Source: Gallionella sp. UBA4737
GTDB taxonomy: Bacteria; Pseudomonadota; Gammaproteobacteria; Burkholderiales; Gallionellaceae
Direction: 5' to 3'
DNA length: 26,776 nt
NCBI GenBank assembly: GCA_002403995.1
Contig: DHIV01000091.1
Coordinates: 1-26,776 of the forward strand
The notes beneath the pieces were generated by a model. That model was not told the DNA's origin, did no database searches, and was given only the letters and a program-made list of their open reading frames with translations. The position numbers and the translations under genes are program-made. Positions 18,021-26,705 of this stretch are shown piece by piece (position 1 is the stretch's first letter; every line of letters begins with the position of its first letter).

Positions 18021-19481
18021 TTACATCCCGATGTCTTGCGGGGCATGATCGTGATGATCGGTCGCCAGCTGGTATTGATGCGCGACGTTCAGCATCCGCG
18101 CCTCGGCGAAATAGTTGCCGATGATCTGCAGTCCGACCGGGCGGCCGTTGCTGCCGAAGCCCGCCGGGATCGACATGCCGGGTAGGCCGGCCAGATTCAC
18201 CGCGATCGTGTAGATGTCGGACAGATACATCTGCACCGGGTCGTCGCCCTTTTCGCCCAGATTGAATGCGGTGCTCGGGCTGGTCGGCCCCATGATCACA
18301 TCGCACTGCTTGAACGCGTCGGCGAAATCCTGCGCGATCAGGCGGCGGATCTTTTGCGCCTGCAGGTAATACGCGTCGTAGTAGCCGTGCGACAGCACGT
18401 AGGTGCCTATCATGATGCGCCGTTTCACCTCCGCGCCGAAGCCTTGCGCGCGGCTCTTTTCATACATCTCGGTGAGGTCGCCGTATTCCGGCGCACGGTA
18501 ACCGTAGCGCACGCCATCATAGCGCGACAGGTTGCTGGAGGCTTCCGCCGGCGCCAGCACGTAATAGACCGGCACCGCCAGCCTGGAATTCGGCAGGCTG
18601 ATGTCGACGATGGTTGCGCCCAGCTTTTTGTATTCGGCAATCGCCGCGTTCACGCAGTTGGCGACATCCTGGGCCAGACCTGCCGCGAAAAATTCTTTTG
18701 GCAGGCCGATGCGCAGGCCGGCCAATGGTTTGCTCAAGTCGCGCGCGTAGTCTTCCTTGTCGCGTTGCAGGCTGGTGGAGTCACGCTCGTCGAAGCCGGT
18801 CATCACGTTCAGCAATAATGCCAAATCCTCAGCGCTACGCGCCATCGGCCCGGCTTGGTCCAGGCTGGAGGCGAAGGCGATCATGCCGTAGCGCGACACC
18901 GTGCCATAGGTCGGCTTGATGCCGGAGATGCCGCACAGCGCGGCGGGCTGGCGTATCGAACCGCCGGTGTCGGTTCCGGTCGCGGCGGCGCACAGGCGCG
19001 CGGCTACCGCACAGGCCGCGCCGCCGGAGCTGCCGCCGGGTACTGCATTTTGATCCCAGGGGTTTTTCACCGCGCCGAAATACGAGGTCTCGTTTGAGGA
19101 GCCCATCGCGAATTCATCCATATTGGTCTTGCCCAGATTCACCGCCCCGGCATTGTTGAATTGAGTGATGACGTGCGCATCATAGGGCGCGATGAAATTC
19201 TCCAGCATCTTCGAGCCGCAGGTGGTGCGCCAGCCCTTGGCGCAGAAGATGTCCTTTTGCGCGATCGGGATGCCGGTGAGCGGTTGCGCCTTGCCGCCGG
19301 TCAGCAGCGCATCGGCCTGACGCGCCTGCGCCAGGCTGGTTTCGGCGCTGGTGGTGATATAGGCATTCAGCGCGGGATTCAGCGCGGCGATGCGGTCGAG
19401 GTAGAGCTGCGTGAGCTCGATGCTGGATATTTTTTTGGCGCGTAAGGCCGCGCCCAATTGCTTGAGACTGGAATTCAACAT
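18021..19481 (-). CDS. gatA: Aspartyl/glutamyl-tRNA(Asn/Gln) amidotransferase subunit A
   Basis: Encodes 486 residues of the amidase signature family. GatA hydrolyses glutamine and channels ammonia to GatB. The Ser-cisSer-Lys triad is visible: Lys76 (IPIAQKD), Ser151 (PGGSSGG) and Ser175 (DTGGSIRQPA). IKPTYGTVSRYG and the C-terminal PAGFGSNGRPVGLQIIG are characteristic of GatA and separate it from general amidases. The length is normal. The gap to gatC is six bases and to gatB nine, so the three form one operon. A GatCAB complex in a betaproteobacterium most often serves Asn-tRNA formation where AsnRS is missing; that cannot be tested within this window. Confidence 0.98.
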   Translation of the reverse strand: MLNSSLKQLGAALRAKKISSIELTQLYLDRIAALNPALNAYITTSAETSLAQARQADALLTGGKAQPLTGIPIAQKDIFCAKGWRTTCGSKMLENFIAPYDAHVITQFNNAGAVNLGKTNMDEFAMGSSNETSYFGAVKNPWDQNAVPGGSSGGAACAVAARLCAAATGTDTGGSIRQPAALCGISGIKPTYGTVSRYGMIAFASSLDQAGPMARSAEDLALLLNVMTGFDERDSTSLQRDKEDYARDLSKPLAGLRIGLPKEFFAAGLAQDVANCVNAAIAEYKKLGATIVDISLPNSRLAVPVYYVLAPAEASSNLSRYDGVRYGYRAPEYGDLTEMYEKSRAQGFGAEVKRRIMIGTYVLSHGYYDAYYLQAQKIRRLIAQDFADAFKQCDVIMGPTSPSTAFNLGEKGDDPVQMYLSDIYTIAVNLAGLPGMSIPAGFGSNGRPVGLQIIGNYFAEARMLNVAHQYQLATDHHDHAPQDIGM

Positions 19482-19487
19482 GGCAGA

Positions 19488-19805
19488 TTACTCGATGACT
19501 TGTGGCACCAGGTACAGCCCGGCTTCGACTTGCGGCGAGCCTTTATATTGCGGAGCAAGGGACTGGAACAATTCGCGCTGGTTGGTCTCCGTCACCTTAT
19601 CTTCGCGCAGCCGCTGGGATAAATCCTGGGCATGAGACATGGGGATGATGCCTTGGGTATCGACGGCCTGCATTTCGGCGATCAGGTCAAAAATCCCGGA
19701 AAGTTGCGTGCGGGCGGTTTCGATTTCCGCTTCGCTCATCGCCAGCCGGGCTAAACTGGCGACTTTACGGACATCTGCATTGGCCAAAAACATAGTAGGG
19801 GACAT
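19488..19805 (-). CDS. gatC: Aspartyl/glutamyl-tRNA(Asn/Gln) amidotransferase subunit C
   Basis: Encodes 105 residues, the small chaperone-like subunit that wraps around GatA and stabilises the GatA-GatB interface. The pattern VRKVASLARLAMSEAEIE followed by DLIAEMQAVDTQGIIPMSHAQDLSQRLRED is typical, including the conserved LR-ED. The C-terminal VEAGLYLVPQVIE is the conserved region that contacts GatA. It is the first gene of the gat operon and diverges from mreB. The start could be 19805 or the in-frame ATG at 19793; neither has a clear Shine-Dalgarno, and the longer form is kept. Confidence 0.94.
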   Translation of the reverse strand: MSPTMFLANADVRKVASLARLAMSEAEIETARTQLSGIFDLIAEMQAVDTQGIIPMSHAQDLSQRLREDKVTETNQRELFQSLAPQYKGSPQVEAGLYLVPQVIE

Positions 19806-19900
19806 AGCAAAAACTTTATTGAAATAAGGCTAATAGGGTATCATACGAAGGCTGATTGGCAAGGGTTTGTTGGCGCACCTCTTTGAGACAAGGACAGAAC
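19806..19900. promoter_or_regulatory. Divergent promoter region between gatC and mreB
   Basis: These 95 bases must hold the promoters of both operons. On the plus strand TATCAT (19839-19844) is a possible -10, 18 bases from TTTATT (19815-19820); TTGAAA (19819-19824) would be too close at 14. On the minus strand TATGAT overlaps the same site. AAGGA (19890-19894) is the mreB ribosome-binding site. The promoter assignment is tentative. Confidence 0.4.
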
Positions 19901-20944
19901 ATGTTGGGATTTTTGAAAGGCTATTTTACAAATGATTTGGCGATCGACCTCGGTACGGCGAATACGCTGATCTGGGTGCGCGGACAAGGCATCGTGCTGG
20001 ATGAACCTTCAGTAGTGGCGATACGCCAGGAGGGCGGGCCGAACGGCAAGAAAGTGATCCAGCAGGTCGGGCTGGCCGCCAAGCAGATGATGGGGCGCAC
20101 GCCGGGCAGCATCACCGTGATCCGTCCGATGAAGGATGGCGTGATCGCCGATTTCACCGTCACCGAACTGATGCTCAAACATTTTATCCGCAAGGTATAC
20201 AAGGCCGGCATTTTCAGTCCCAGTCCGCGCATCGTGATCTGTGTGCCGTGCGGTTCCACGCAAGTGGAGCGGCGCGCGATCCGCGAATCCGCAGTTGGCG
20301 CCGGTGCGCGGCGTGTGGAGTTGATCGAGGAACCGATGGCTGCAGCGATCGGTGCGGGTCTGCCGGTGGAAGAGGCGACCGGCTCCATGGTAGTGGACAT
20401 CGGCGGCGGCACGACAGAGGTAGGCGTGATCTCTCTGGGCGGACCGGTGTATTCCGGGTCGGTGCGCGTTGGCGGCGACAAGTTCGACGAGGCGATCATC
20501 AATTACATACGCCGCAATTACGGCATGCTGATCGGCGAAACCACCGCCGAAGAGATCAAGAAGACGATAGGCTCCGCTTTCCCCGGCTCCGAGGTTCGCG
20601 AGATGGAAGTGACCGGGCGCAACCTGGCCGAAGGCGTGCCGCGCAGCTTCACCATTTCCAGCAATGAAGTGCTCGAAGCCATGACCGACCCGCTCAACAA
20701 TATCGTCAGCGCGGTGAAGACGGCGCTCGAACAGACGCCGCCCGAACTCGGCGCGGACATTGCCAACAAGGGCATGGTGTTGACCGGCGGCGGCGCGCTG
20801 CTGCGCGACCTGGATCGCCTGCTGATGGAGGAAACCGGTTTGCCGGTGCTGATCGCCGATGACCCGTTGACCTGTGTGGTGCGCGGGTCGGGCATGGCCC
20901 TCGAACACATGGATAAGTCGACCAGCATTTTTACAACAGAATGA
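19901..20944 (+). CDS. mreB: Rod shape-determining actin homologue MreB
   Basis: Encodes 347 residues, the normal MreB length. It forms ATP-dependent filaments under the inner membrane that guide side-wall synthesis. The N-terminal amphipathic stretch MLGFLKGYFTNDLAIDLGTANT includes the first phosphate loop (DLGTANT). The second phosphate motif is VVDIGGGTTEVGVISLGG, and the adenosine motif is GMVLTGGGALLRDLD near the C-terminus. The ATG at 19901 is chosen because it follows AAGGA with normal spacing and matches the family N-terminus; the frame is open to 19856 but that part is unlike MreB. It is the first gene of the mreBCD-mrdA-rodA-rlpA operon. Confidence 0.98.
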   Translation: MLGFLKGYFTNDLAIDLGTANTLIWVRGQGIVLDEPSVVAIRQEGGPNGKKVIQQVGLAAKQMMGRTPGSITVIRPMKDGVIADFTVTELMLKHFIRKVYKAGIFSPSPRIVICVPCGSTQVERRAIRESAVGAGARRVELIEEPMAAAIGAGLPVEEATGSMVVDIGGGTTEVGVISLGGPVYSGSVRVGGDKFDEAIINYIRRNYGMLIGETTAEEIKKTIGSAFPGSEVREMEVTGRNLAEGVPRSFTISSNEVLEAMTDPLNNIVSAVKTALEQTPPELGADIANKGMVLTGGGALLRDLDRLLMEETGLPVLIADDPLTCVVRGSGMALEHMDKSTSIFTTE

Positions 20945-20961
20945 GATTGTAAGTGGTGAGA

Positions 20962-21038
20962 TTTGAGTGGAAAGTCGCAAGACGTAAGTTGGATGGCCAG
21001 CTCTTGTCAACTTCCAACTCACGTCTCCCAGCTTCCAT
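20962..21038. repeat. Palindrome in the mreB-mreC spacer
   Basis: AGACGTAAGTTGGA (20980-20993) pairs with TCCAACTCACGTCT (21013-21026) at 13 of 14 positions, with a 19-base loop. The outer sequence GAGTGGAAA to the left and CTTCCATTC to the right extends the match. It fills most of the 97-base gap between mreB and mreC, which is a long gap for this operon. No T-run follows. It may be a dispersed repeat or an RNA structure that sets the mreB to mreC ratio. Confidence 0.6.
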
Positions 21039-21041
21039 TCC

Positions 21042-21965
21042 ATGATAGACGGCACGCAATCTTTCCGGTTTTTCAATCGCGGCCCCAGTCCGGTGGCGCG
21101 GCTGGTTTTTTTTGCGGTGCTTTCCTTGCTGCTGATGTTCGTGGACACACGCTATCGCTATCTGGAGTCGACGCGCAGCGCGTTGTCGATACTGGTCTCG
21201 CCGATACAGCGATTGGCGACCTTGCCGAGCGCATTGTGGGAAAAGGCCGGCGATTTTTTTATCACGCAGAGCACACAACGCGGCCTGATAAGGCAGAATG
21301 ACGAATTGAAGCAGCAGCATCAGAGCGATGCCGCACAATTGCTGCAGTTGCAAGCACTGCAATCGGAAAACCAGCAATTGCGCAATCTGGACGGCTTGCC
21401 GATACGCAACGAATTCACCACCCAGTTAGTCGAAGTCATTTATGCCGAACGTGATGTATTCAGCCGCAAAGTGCTCATTAACAAGGGCGCAGGTGCGGAC
21501 GTGCAGCTCGGACAAGTGGTGATAGATGACAACGGCATCGTCGGGCAAATCACCCGCGTCTATCCCTGGCTTTCCGAAGTCACCCTGATCACCGAAAAAG
21601 ATCATGCAGTTCCGGTGCAAGTGTTGCGCAATGGATTGCGTGCCATCGTGTTTGGCGCGGGAGATGCCAGCCAGTTGTCGCTGCGCTATATGCCGAACAG
21701 TGCGGATATTCAAAACGACGATGTGCTGGTCACTTCAGGCATAGACGGCATCTATCCGCCGGGCATCCCTGTCGCCAGGGTGATAAAAGTCGAACACGAT
21801 GCAGCCTATCCCTTTGCGCATATTGTTTGTTTGCCGTTGGCGGGAGTGGATAAACACCGCCATCTGCTAATCCTGTCCAGCTTGCCCAGGTTGCCGGAGC
21901 GTCCCGATGAAAAATCTGCGGCGGCAAGTTCCGACAGTCGTGTGAAGGTCCGGAGAAATAATTAG
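21042..21965 (+). CDS. mreC: Rod shape-determining protein MreC
   Basis: Encodes 307 residues. A single membrane helix (about 20-36, LVFFAVLSLLLMFVD) is followed by a periplasmic coiled coil (about 79-123, rich in Gln and Leu: IRQNDELKQQHQSDAAQLLQ). The two beta-barrel domains of MreC come next (VIYAERDVFSRKVLINKGAGADVQLGQVVID, then VTSGIDGIYPPGIPVARV). MreC joins MreB and MreD to PBP2 and activates the RodA-PBP2 synthase. No clear Shine-Dalgarno precedes the ATG at 21042; the end of the spacer palindrome is immediately upstream. Its stop codon directly touches the mreD start. Confidence 0.96.
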   Translation: MIDGTQSFRFFNRGPSPVARLVFFAVLSLLLMFVDTRYRYLESTRSALSILVSPIQRLATLPSALWEKAGDFFITQSTQRGLIRQNDELKQQHQSDAAQLLQLQALQSENQQLRNLDGLPIRNEFTTQLVEVIYAERDVFSRKVLINKGAGADVQLGQVVIDDNGIVGQITRVYPWLSEVTLITEKDHAVPVQVLRNGLRAIVFGAGDASQLSLRYMPNSADIQNDDVLVTSGIDGIYPPGIPVARVIKVEHDAAYPFAHIVCLPLAGVDKHRHLLILSSLPRLPERPDEKSAAASSDSRVKVRRNN

Positions 21966-22487
21966 ATGCCCTCTCTCTCCATGCGCGCCAAAGCGGAAAT
22001 CCAGCGCCCTGTCAGCAATATCTTTATCTTGTCCAGCGTGCTGATCGCGCTGTTTCTGAACGGACTGCCATGGGAGGGCATTGCACTGGCATTACGCCCG
22101 GACTTTGTGGCGCTGGTCATGTTGTATTGGTGTACGCATAAACCGCTGCGCGTCGGCATCGGGATGTCGTGGGCAGTGGGGATACTCGCCGATGTGTCCG
22201 ATGCCAGTCTGTTCGGCCAGCACGCGCTTGCGTATACAGTGCTCGCTTTTGGCGGTGTGGTGCTGCATCGCAGGCTGCAGATGTTTGATCTGCGCCAGCA
22301 GACCATACAGGTGTTCGGAATATTCGCGGCGACATACGCAGTGTATGCGCTGGTGAATTGGCAGGTAAACGGTTATGTGGTGTGGACGTATTTTCTCGGT
22401 TGCCTGACCTCGACGTTGCTGTGGATGCCGCTCAGCATCATGTTCCTGGCAATCAGGCAGAAGAGAGCGGATAGCAATCGCACATGA
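21966..22487 (+). CDS. mreD: Rod shape-determining membrane protein MreD
   Basis: Encodes 173 residues, mostly hydrophobic, with about five membrane helices (for example IFILSSVLIALFLNGL, then WAVGILADVSDASLFGQHAL and TYFLGCLTSTLLWMPLSIMFLAI). The PDFVALVMLYWCTHKPLRVGIG region followed by G-LADV is typical of MreD. It is an inner-membrane member of the elongasome that works with MreC. The start codon follows the mreC stop with no gap, and the stop overlaps the mrdA start as ATGA, so translation is probably coupled on both sides. Confidence 0.93.
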   Translation: MPSLSMRAKAEIQRPVSNIFILSSVLIALFLNGLPWEGIALALRPDFVALVMLYWCTHKPLRVGIGMSWAVGILADVSDASLFGQHALAYTVLAFGGVVLHRRLQMFDLRQQTIQVFGIFAATYAVYALVNWQVNGYVVWTYFLGCLTSTLLWMPLSIMFLAIRQKRADSNRT

Positions 22488-24379
22488 AGACGCGCGTTGA
22501 GTTTAAAAATCATCAGCGCGAGATTTTTCACTTCCAGTTGCGGCTGGTCGTCGGCCTCGGTTTTGTATCGGCATTGCTGGCCATTCTGCTGTTGCGTTTC
22601 TTCTATCTGCAGGCGGTGCGCCATGGTTATTACCAGACATTGTCGGAAAGCAACCGCATCGCCATCGTTCCCATCGTTCCAAATCGCGGCCTGATACTCG
22701 ACCGCAACGGCGTGGTGCTGGCGCGCAATTATTCCGGCTACACGCTGGAGATAAACCAGAACAAGACAGCCAATATCGAAGCCACGATAAATGAGCTGTC
22801 CACGCTGGTGACAATCACCAACAAGGACCGCAAGCGTTTTAACAAACTGCTCGCCGAGAGCCACAACTTTGAAACGCTGGTGATACGCAATCGCCTGAGC
22901 GATGAAGAGGTCGCGCGCTTTGCCGCGCAGCAATACCGCTTTCCGGGTGTCGAGATCAAGGCGAGATTATTTCGCGATTATCCGTTCGGCGCGCAGACAT
23001 CCCACTTGATCGGCTATATCGGACGTATCAATGATACCGAAGCAAGCCAGCTTGAAGAAAGCGATCTGGCGGCAAATTATCGCGGTTCGGATTACATCGG
23101 CAAGACCGGCCTGGAGCAGAGCTACGAAAGCGATCTGCACGGCACTACCGGGATAGAACAGGTCGAAGTGGATGCGGGAGGGAGGGCAGTGCGCATGCTA
23201 TCCAGCACCGCGCCGGTTTCCGGCAACACGCTGATATTGAGCATCGATGCAAAGTTGCAGGAAATCGCCGAGAAGTCATTTGGCGATTATCGCGGCGCAC
23301 TGGTGGCGATCGATCCGAACAACGGCGAAGTGCTGGCCTTCGTCAGCAAGCCGGGCTACGACCCCAATCCGTTCATCGACGGCATCGATACGCAGAGCTG
23401 GGATGATCTGAACAACTCGCCCGATGTGCCGCTGAACAATCGCGCGCTGCGCGGACAATATCCGCCTGGCTCGACCATCAAGCCTTTCATGGCGCTTGCC
23501 GGTTTGAATTTCCACATCCGCAAGCCCGAACAGACCATCAGCGATAACGGTGTATATTACTTGCCGGGCAGCAGCCGTCAATATCGCGACTGGAAAGCGG
23601 GCGGTCACGGCAGCGTGAACATGTTCAAGGCCATCCAGATGTCATGCGACACTTATTTCTATGGCCTGGCTACCGATATGGGCATAGACAATATTTCCGA
23701 CTTCCTGTCGCGCTTTGGTTTTGGCAAGAAGACCGGTATCGACATGGAAGGTGAGACTTCCGGATTGCTTCCATCCCAGGAATGGAAGATGAAACGCTAC
23801 CAGCAAATATGGTATCCCGGCGACACGGTATCGGTCGGTATCGGGCAAGGTTACACTCTGGTCACTCCCTTGCAGCTGGCATTTGCCACTGCCACGCTGG
23901 CGAACAACGGCGTTGCATACCAGCCCCATCTGGTAAAGGAAGTGCAGAGCCCGCGCAGCAGCGAGAATCGTTTCATCGCCAAGGACCCCCTGTACGATTT
24001 GAAAATCAATCCCAAGGACCTGGATCTGGTCAGGCGTGCCATGGTGGCTGTCACACAGCCTGGCGGCACGGCCGTATATGCATCCCTGGGCGCGCCCTAT
24101 CAAATCGCAGGCAAGACCGGCACGGCACAGGTGGTTGCGATGAAACAGGGTGAAAAATATGATGCTAAAAAAGTCGATGAGCGGCTTCGCGATCATGCCT
24201 GGTTCATTGCTTATGCTCCTGCAGATAAGCCCCGCATTGCGCTGGCAGTGTTGGTGGAAAACGGCGGACACGGCGGCGGCACAGCCGCGCCCATCGCGCG
24301 CAAAGTGCTTGACTATTACCTGCTCGGCAAAGTGCCAAAGCCATTGGTGGAAGTGAAAGAAGGGGGCGAACATGACTAA
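22484..24379 (+). CDS. mrdA: Penicillin-binding protein 2 (peptidoglycan D,D-transpeptidase MrdA)
   Basis: Encodes 631 residues, the normal PBP2 length. A short cytoplasmic tail and one membrane helix (about 20-42, VVGLGFVSALLAILLLRFFYL) lead to the class B pedestal domain and the transpeptidase domain. Catalytic motifs: Ser330-x-x-Lys333 (PGSTIKPF), Ser387-Cys-Asp389 (the SxD form typical of PBP2) and Lys544-Thr-Gly546. It cross-links lateral-wall peptidoglycan together with the glycosyltransferase RodA encoded next. The start overlaps mreD (ATGA) and the end overlaps rodA by eight bases. It is the target of amdinocillin-type beta-lactams in other species. Confidence 0.97.
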   Translation: MKTRVEFKNHQREIFHFQLRLVVGLGFVSALLAILLLRFFYLQAVRHGYYQTLSESNRIAIVPIVPNRGLILDRNGVVLARNYSGYTLEINQNKTANIEATINELSTLVTITNKDRKRFNKLLAESHNFETLVIRNRLSDEEVARFAAQQYRFPGVEIKARLFRDYPFGAQTSHLIGYIGRINDTEASQLEESDLAANYRGSDYIGKTGLEQSYESDLHGTTGIEQVEVDAGGRAVRMLSSTAPVSGNTLILSIDAKLQEIAEKSFGDYRGALVAIDPNNGEVLAFVSKPGYDPNPFIDGIDTQSWDDLNNSPDVPLNNRALRGQYPPGSTIKPFMALAGLNFHIRKPEQTISDNGVYYLPGSSRQYRDWKAGGHGSVNMFKAIQMSCDTYFYGLATDMGIDNISDFLSRFGFGKKTGIDMEGETSGLLPSQEWKMKRYQQIWYPGDTVSVGIGQGYTLVTPLQLAFATATLANNGVAYQPHLVKEVQSPRSSENRFIAKDPLYDLKINPKDLDLVRRAMVAVTQPGGTAVYASLGAPYQIAGKTGTAQVVAMKQGEKYDAKKVDERLRDHAWFIAYAPADKPRIALAVLVENGGHGGGTAAPIARKVLDYYLLGKVPKPLVEVKEGGEHD

Positions 24380-25469
24380 GCGGCAACTCTGGCTGCGCTT
24401 CATCGCGCATATCGACCGGCAACTGCTGCTGGGCATAGGCCTGCTGCTGCTGACCAGCCTGCTGGTGTTGTACAGCGCGGATAACGCCAGCTGGGATCGC
24501 CCGCTCAGCCAGATGCGCAACATCGTGGTAGCGTTGGTCATCATGTGGCTGGTCGCCAATCTTCCATTGCATTATCTGATGCGCACCGCCGTGCCGATTT
24601 ATGTGCTGGGGATGGTATTGCTGATCGGTGTGGCGCTGTTCGGCGAGATCAGCCACGGCGCGCGGCGCTGGCTGAACCTGGGCGTGATGACCATCCAGCC
24701 TTCAGAGCTGATGAAGATCGGCGTGCCGTTGATGATGGCCTGGTATTTCGAAAAGCACGAAGCCACGCTCACGCTGAAAAATTATTTCATCGCCGCGCTG
24801 CTGTTGCTGATGCCGATCGCGTTGATCGCACGCCAGCCCGATCTGGGAACGTCGCTGCTGATCTCCGCGAGCGGATTCTATGTGTTGTTTTTGGCAGGGC
24901 TGAGCTGGCGCGTGATAGGCGGGCTGTTCGTCGCTGCCCTCGCCAGCGCTCCGGTGCTGTGGTCGATGATGCACGAATATCAGCGCCACCGCATCATGAT
25001 GCTGCTCGATCCTACACAGGATGCGTTGGGCAATGGCTATCACACCATCCAGGCGACCATTGCGGTGGGCTCAGGCGGCATTCTCGGCAAGGGGTATCTG
25101 AACGGTACGCAGGCCCATCTTGATTTCCTGCCCGAGCGCACCACCGATTTTATTTTCGCTGTCTATTCCGAGGAGTTCGGTTTGATCGGCAACCTGATCC
25201 TGTTGTCGCTGTACGCCTTTGTGATCTGGCGCGGCTTCATCATCACTTCGCATGCATCCACATACTTCACGCGCCTGATGGCCGGCTCCATCACGCTGAC
25301 GTTTGCCACTTATGCGTTCGTCAACATGGGCATGGTCAGCGGCATCCTGCCCGTGGTCGGCGTGCCGCTGCCGCTGATCAGTTATGGCGGCACATCCATG
25401 CTGACCCTGCTGCTCGGTTTTGGTATGCTGATGAGCATAGAGACACACAAGAAATTGGTAAAGACATAG
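24372..25469 (+). CDS. rodA: Peptidoglycan glycosyltransferase RodA (SEDS family)
   Basis: Encodes 365 residues with about ten membrane helices. The SEDS signatures are clear: QPSELMKIGVPLMMAWYF, RQPDLGTSLLI, and FLPERTTDFIFAVYSEEFG with Asp259, the residue matching the catalytic aspartate of RodA. The C-terminal PLISYGGTSMLTLLLGFG is also characteristic. RodA polymerises lipid II into glycan strands and partners with PBP2. The start has a strong purine-rich site (AAGGGGGCG) inside the end of mrdA. It is assigned to RodA rather than FtsW because of its place in the mre operon and the ERTTDFIF form. The symbol mrdB is a synonym. Confidence 0.97.
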   Translation: MTKRQLWLRFIAHIDRQLLLGIGLLLLTSLLVLYSADNASWDRPLSQMRNIVVALVIMWLVANLPLHYLMRTAVPIYVLGMVLLIGVALFGEISHGARRWLNLGVMTIQPSELMKIGVPLMMAWYFEKHEATLTLKNYFIAALLLLMPIALIARQPDLGTSLLISASGFYVLFLAGLSWRVIGGLFVAALASAPVLWSMMHEYQRHRIMMLLDPTQDALGNGYHTIQATIAVGSGGILGKGYLNGTQAHLDFLPERTTDFIFAVYSEEFGLIGNLILLSLYAFVIWRGFIITSHASTYFTRLMAGSITLTFATYAFVNMGMVSGILPVVGVPLPLISYGGTSMLTLLLGFGMLMSIETHKKLVKT

Positions 25470-25477
25470 GAGATTGC

Positions 25478-26554
25478 ATGAGTAATAGGGCCGCAGTTCT
25501 GATCGTGACAACACTACTGCTCGCCGCGTGCGGCAGTATCCCGCAGCACAAGACGGCAACGCCGAGTCCGGCTGCAGCGCCAAGTGCCGGCGGCTACCTC
25601 CCAGGAGACGGCCCTGGGGCAAACATCCCCGTCAATCTTGATTCGATACCGGATGCCGTGCCGAAAAACGAACCATTGCACCGTTATGCGAATCGTCCCT
25701 ATATCGCGCTGGGCAAGACTTACACGCCCATGACCGTCGTTGGAAATTTCAAGGAACGCGGCATCGCATCATGGTATGGCAAGAAATTCAATGGCGAGCG
25801 AACATCGAGCGGCGAGATATATGACATGTATGCCATGACTGCCGCGCACCCCACGTTGCCGTTGCCCAGCTATGCGCGTGTGACGAATCTTGCCAATCAT
25901 AAATCGGTCATCGTGCGCGTCAATGACAGAGGACCGTTCATGAAGGATCGCATCATCGATCTTTCATACACCGCCGCGTACAAGCTGGGCATCATCGGCG
26001 ACGGCAGTTCGGAAGTCGAAGTGGAAAGCATCAATCCCAATGTCATTGTCAAAACCATCGAAGCCAGCACCGTGCAAAGCAAGCCGCTGGAAAGCAGTGC
26101 GCCTGCCGCACCTGTTGTCGCGGTTGCTGTTGCACCCGCTGCCGCCTCCGCTGTTATTGCCGCCCCTGTCGCAGCAGCCGCACCTGCTGTTCCTGTTGCC
26201 GCCGCTGCCACTACTACTACCGTTGCTACTACTGTTGCTGCAATCCCTGTGGCTGCACCCGCGACAGCGCAGGCGCCTGTCACTCCGCCAGTCGCCAAAG
26301 CTTCACTGGCAACCAGTGATCCCGCTGTTTACCTGCAACTCGGCGCATTCAGTTCGCAAGCCGGGGCAGAAGCGTATCTGGACAAAATGCGCAGCAAACT
26401 CGGTGACACGGGCAGGATGCAACTCAAGCTGACAAGCAAAGATGGACTGGTGCGTGTGCATATCGGGCCGTATGCCAATCTGAGTGATGCGCGCAGCAGC
26501 GCGGATTCATTGGAGAGTAAGCTTGGATTCAAGCCGATGGTGAATTTGCCGTGA
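25478..26554 (+). CDS. rlpA: RlpA-family septal lytic transglycosylase, lipoprotein with SPOR domain
   Basis: Encodes 358 residues. The lipoprotein signal peptide ends in the lipobox LAAC (Cys18). The double-psi beta-barrel of RlpA (about 88-185) starts GIASWYGKKFNGERTSSGE; His124 (AAHPTLP) and Asp150 (VNDRGPF) match the catalytic pair of the Pseudomonas enzyme. A long Ala/Val/Pro/Thr linker (about 200-275) leads to a C-terminal SPOR domain (about 283-357, YLQLGAFSSQAGAEAYLDKM), which binds denuded glycans. The protein would act at the inner face of the outer membrane. AGGAG precedes the ATG, and the gap to rodA is eight bases. It ends the operon. Confidence 0.96.
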   Translation: MSNRAAVLIVTTLLLAACGSIPQHKTATPSPAAAPSAGGYLPGDGPGANIPVNLDSIPDAVPKNEPLHRYANRPYIALGKTYTPMTVVGNFKERGIASWYGKKFNGERTSSGEIYDMYAMTAAHPTLPLPSYARVTNLANHKSVIVRVNDRGPFMKDRIIDLSYTAAYKLGIIGDGSSEVEVESINPNVIVKTIEASTVQSKPLESSAPAAPVVAVAVAPAAASAVIAAPVAAAAPAVPVAAAATTTTVATTVAAIPVAAPATAQAPVTPPVAKASLATSDPAVYLQLGAFSSQAGAEAYLDKMRSKLGDTGRMQLKLTSKDGLVRVHIGPYANLSDARSSADSLESKLGFKPMVNLP

Positions 26555-26581
26555 TGTGGAGTGCGGCCTGCGTGTGTTGTT

Positions 26582-26595
26582 GGGGCTTCAGCCCC
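26582..26595. repeat. Short REP-like hairpin after rlpA
   Basis: GGGGCT-tc-AGCCCC, flanked by TGTT on the left and TTACA on the right, which extend the symmetry. There is no T-run. It could serve as a weak transcript end for the mre operon, but the form is that of a dispersed GGGGCTTCAGCCCC repeat. Confidence 0.55.
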
Positions 26596-26654
26596 TTACA
26601 ACCACGGCGCACTCCTTGCGGGTGTACACGTCGCCGCTTGTTTTAAAGCGCAGC

Positions 26655-26689
26655 ATGTAGGTTGGGTTGAGCGTAGCGGAACCCAACAT
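26655..26689. repeat. GTTGGGTT palindromic repeat
   Basis: ATGTAG-GTTGGGTT (26661-26668), loop GAGCGTAGCGG, AACCCAAC-AT (26680-26689). From memory, this GTAGGTTGGGTTGAGCGTAGC form is a well-known dispersed palindrome of many proteobacteria. Confidence 0.7.
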
Positions 26690-26705
26690 CAAAAACAACT
26701 TCGCC

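Noticed and set aside
20009..21148. Minus-strand open frame opposite mreB and the mreB-mreC spacer
   Set aside because: Shadow of mreB; His- and Arg-rich with no recognisable domain.
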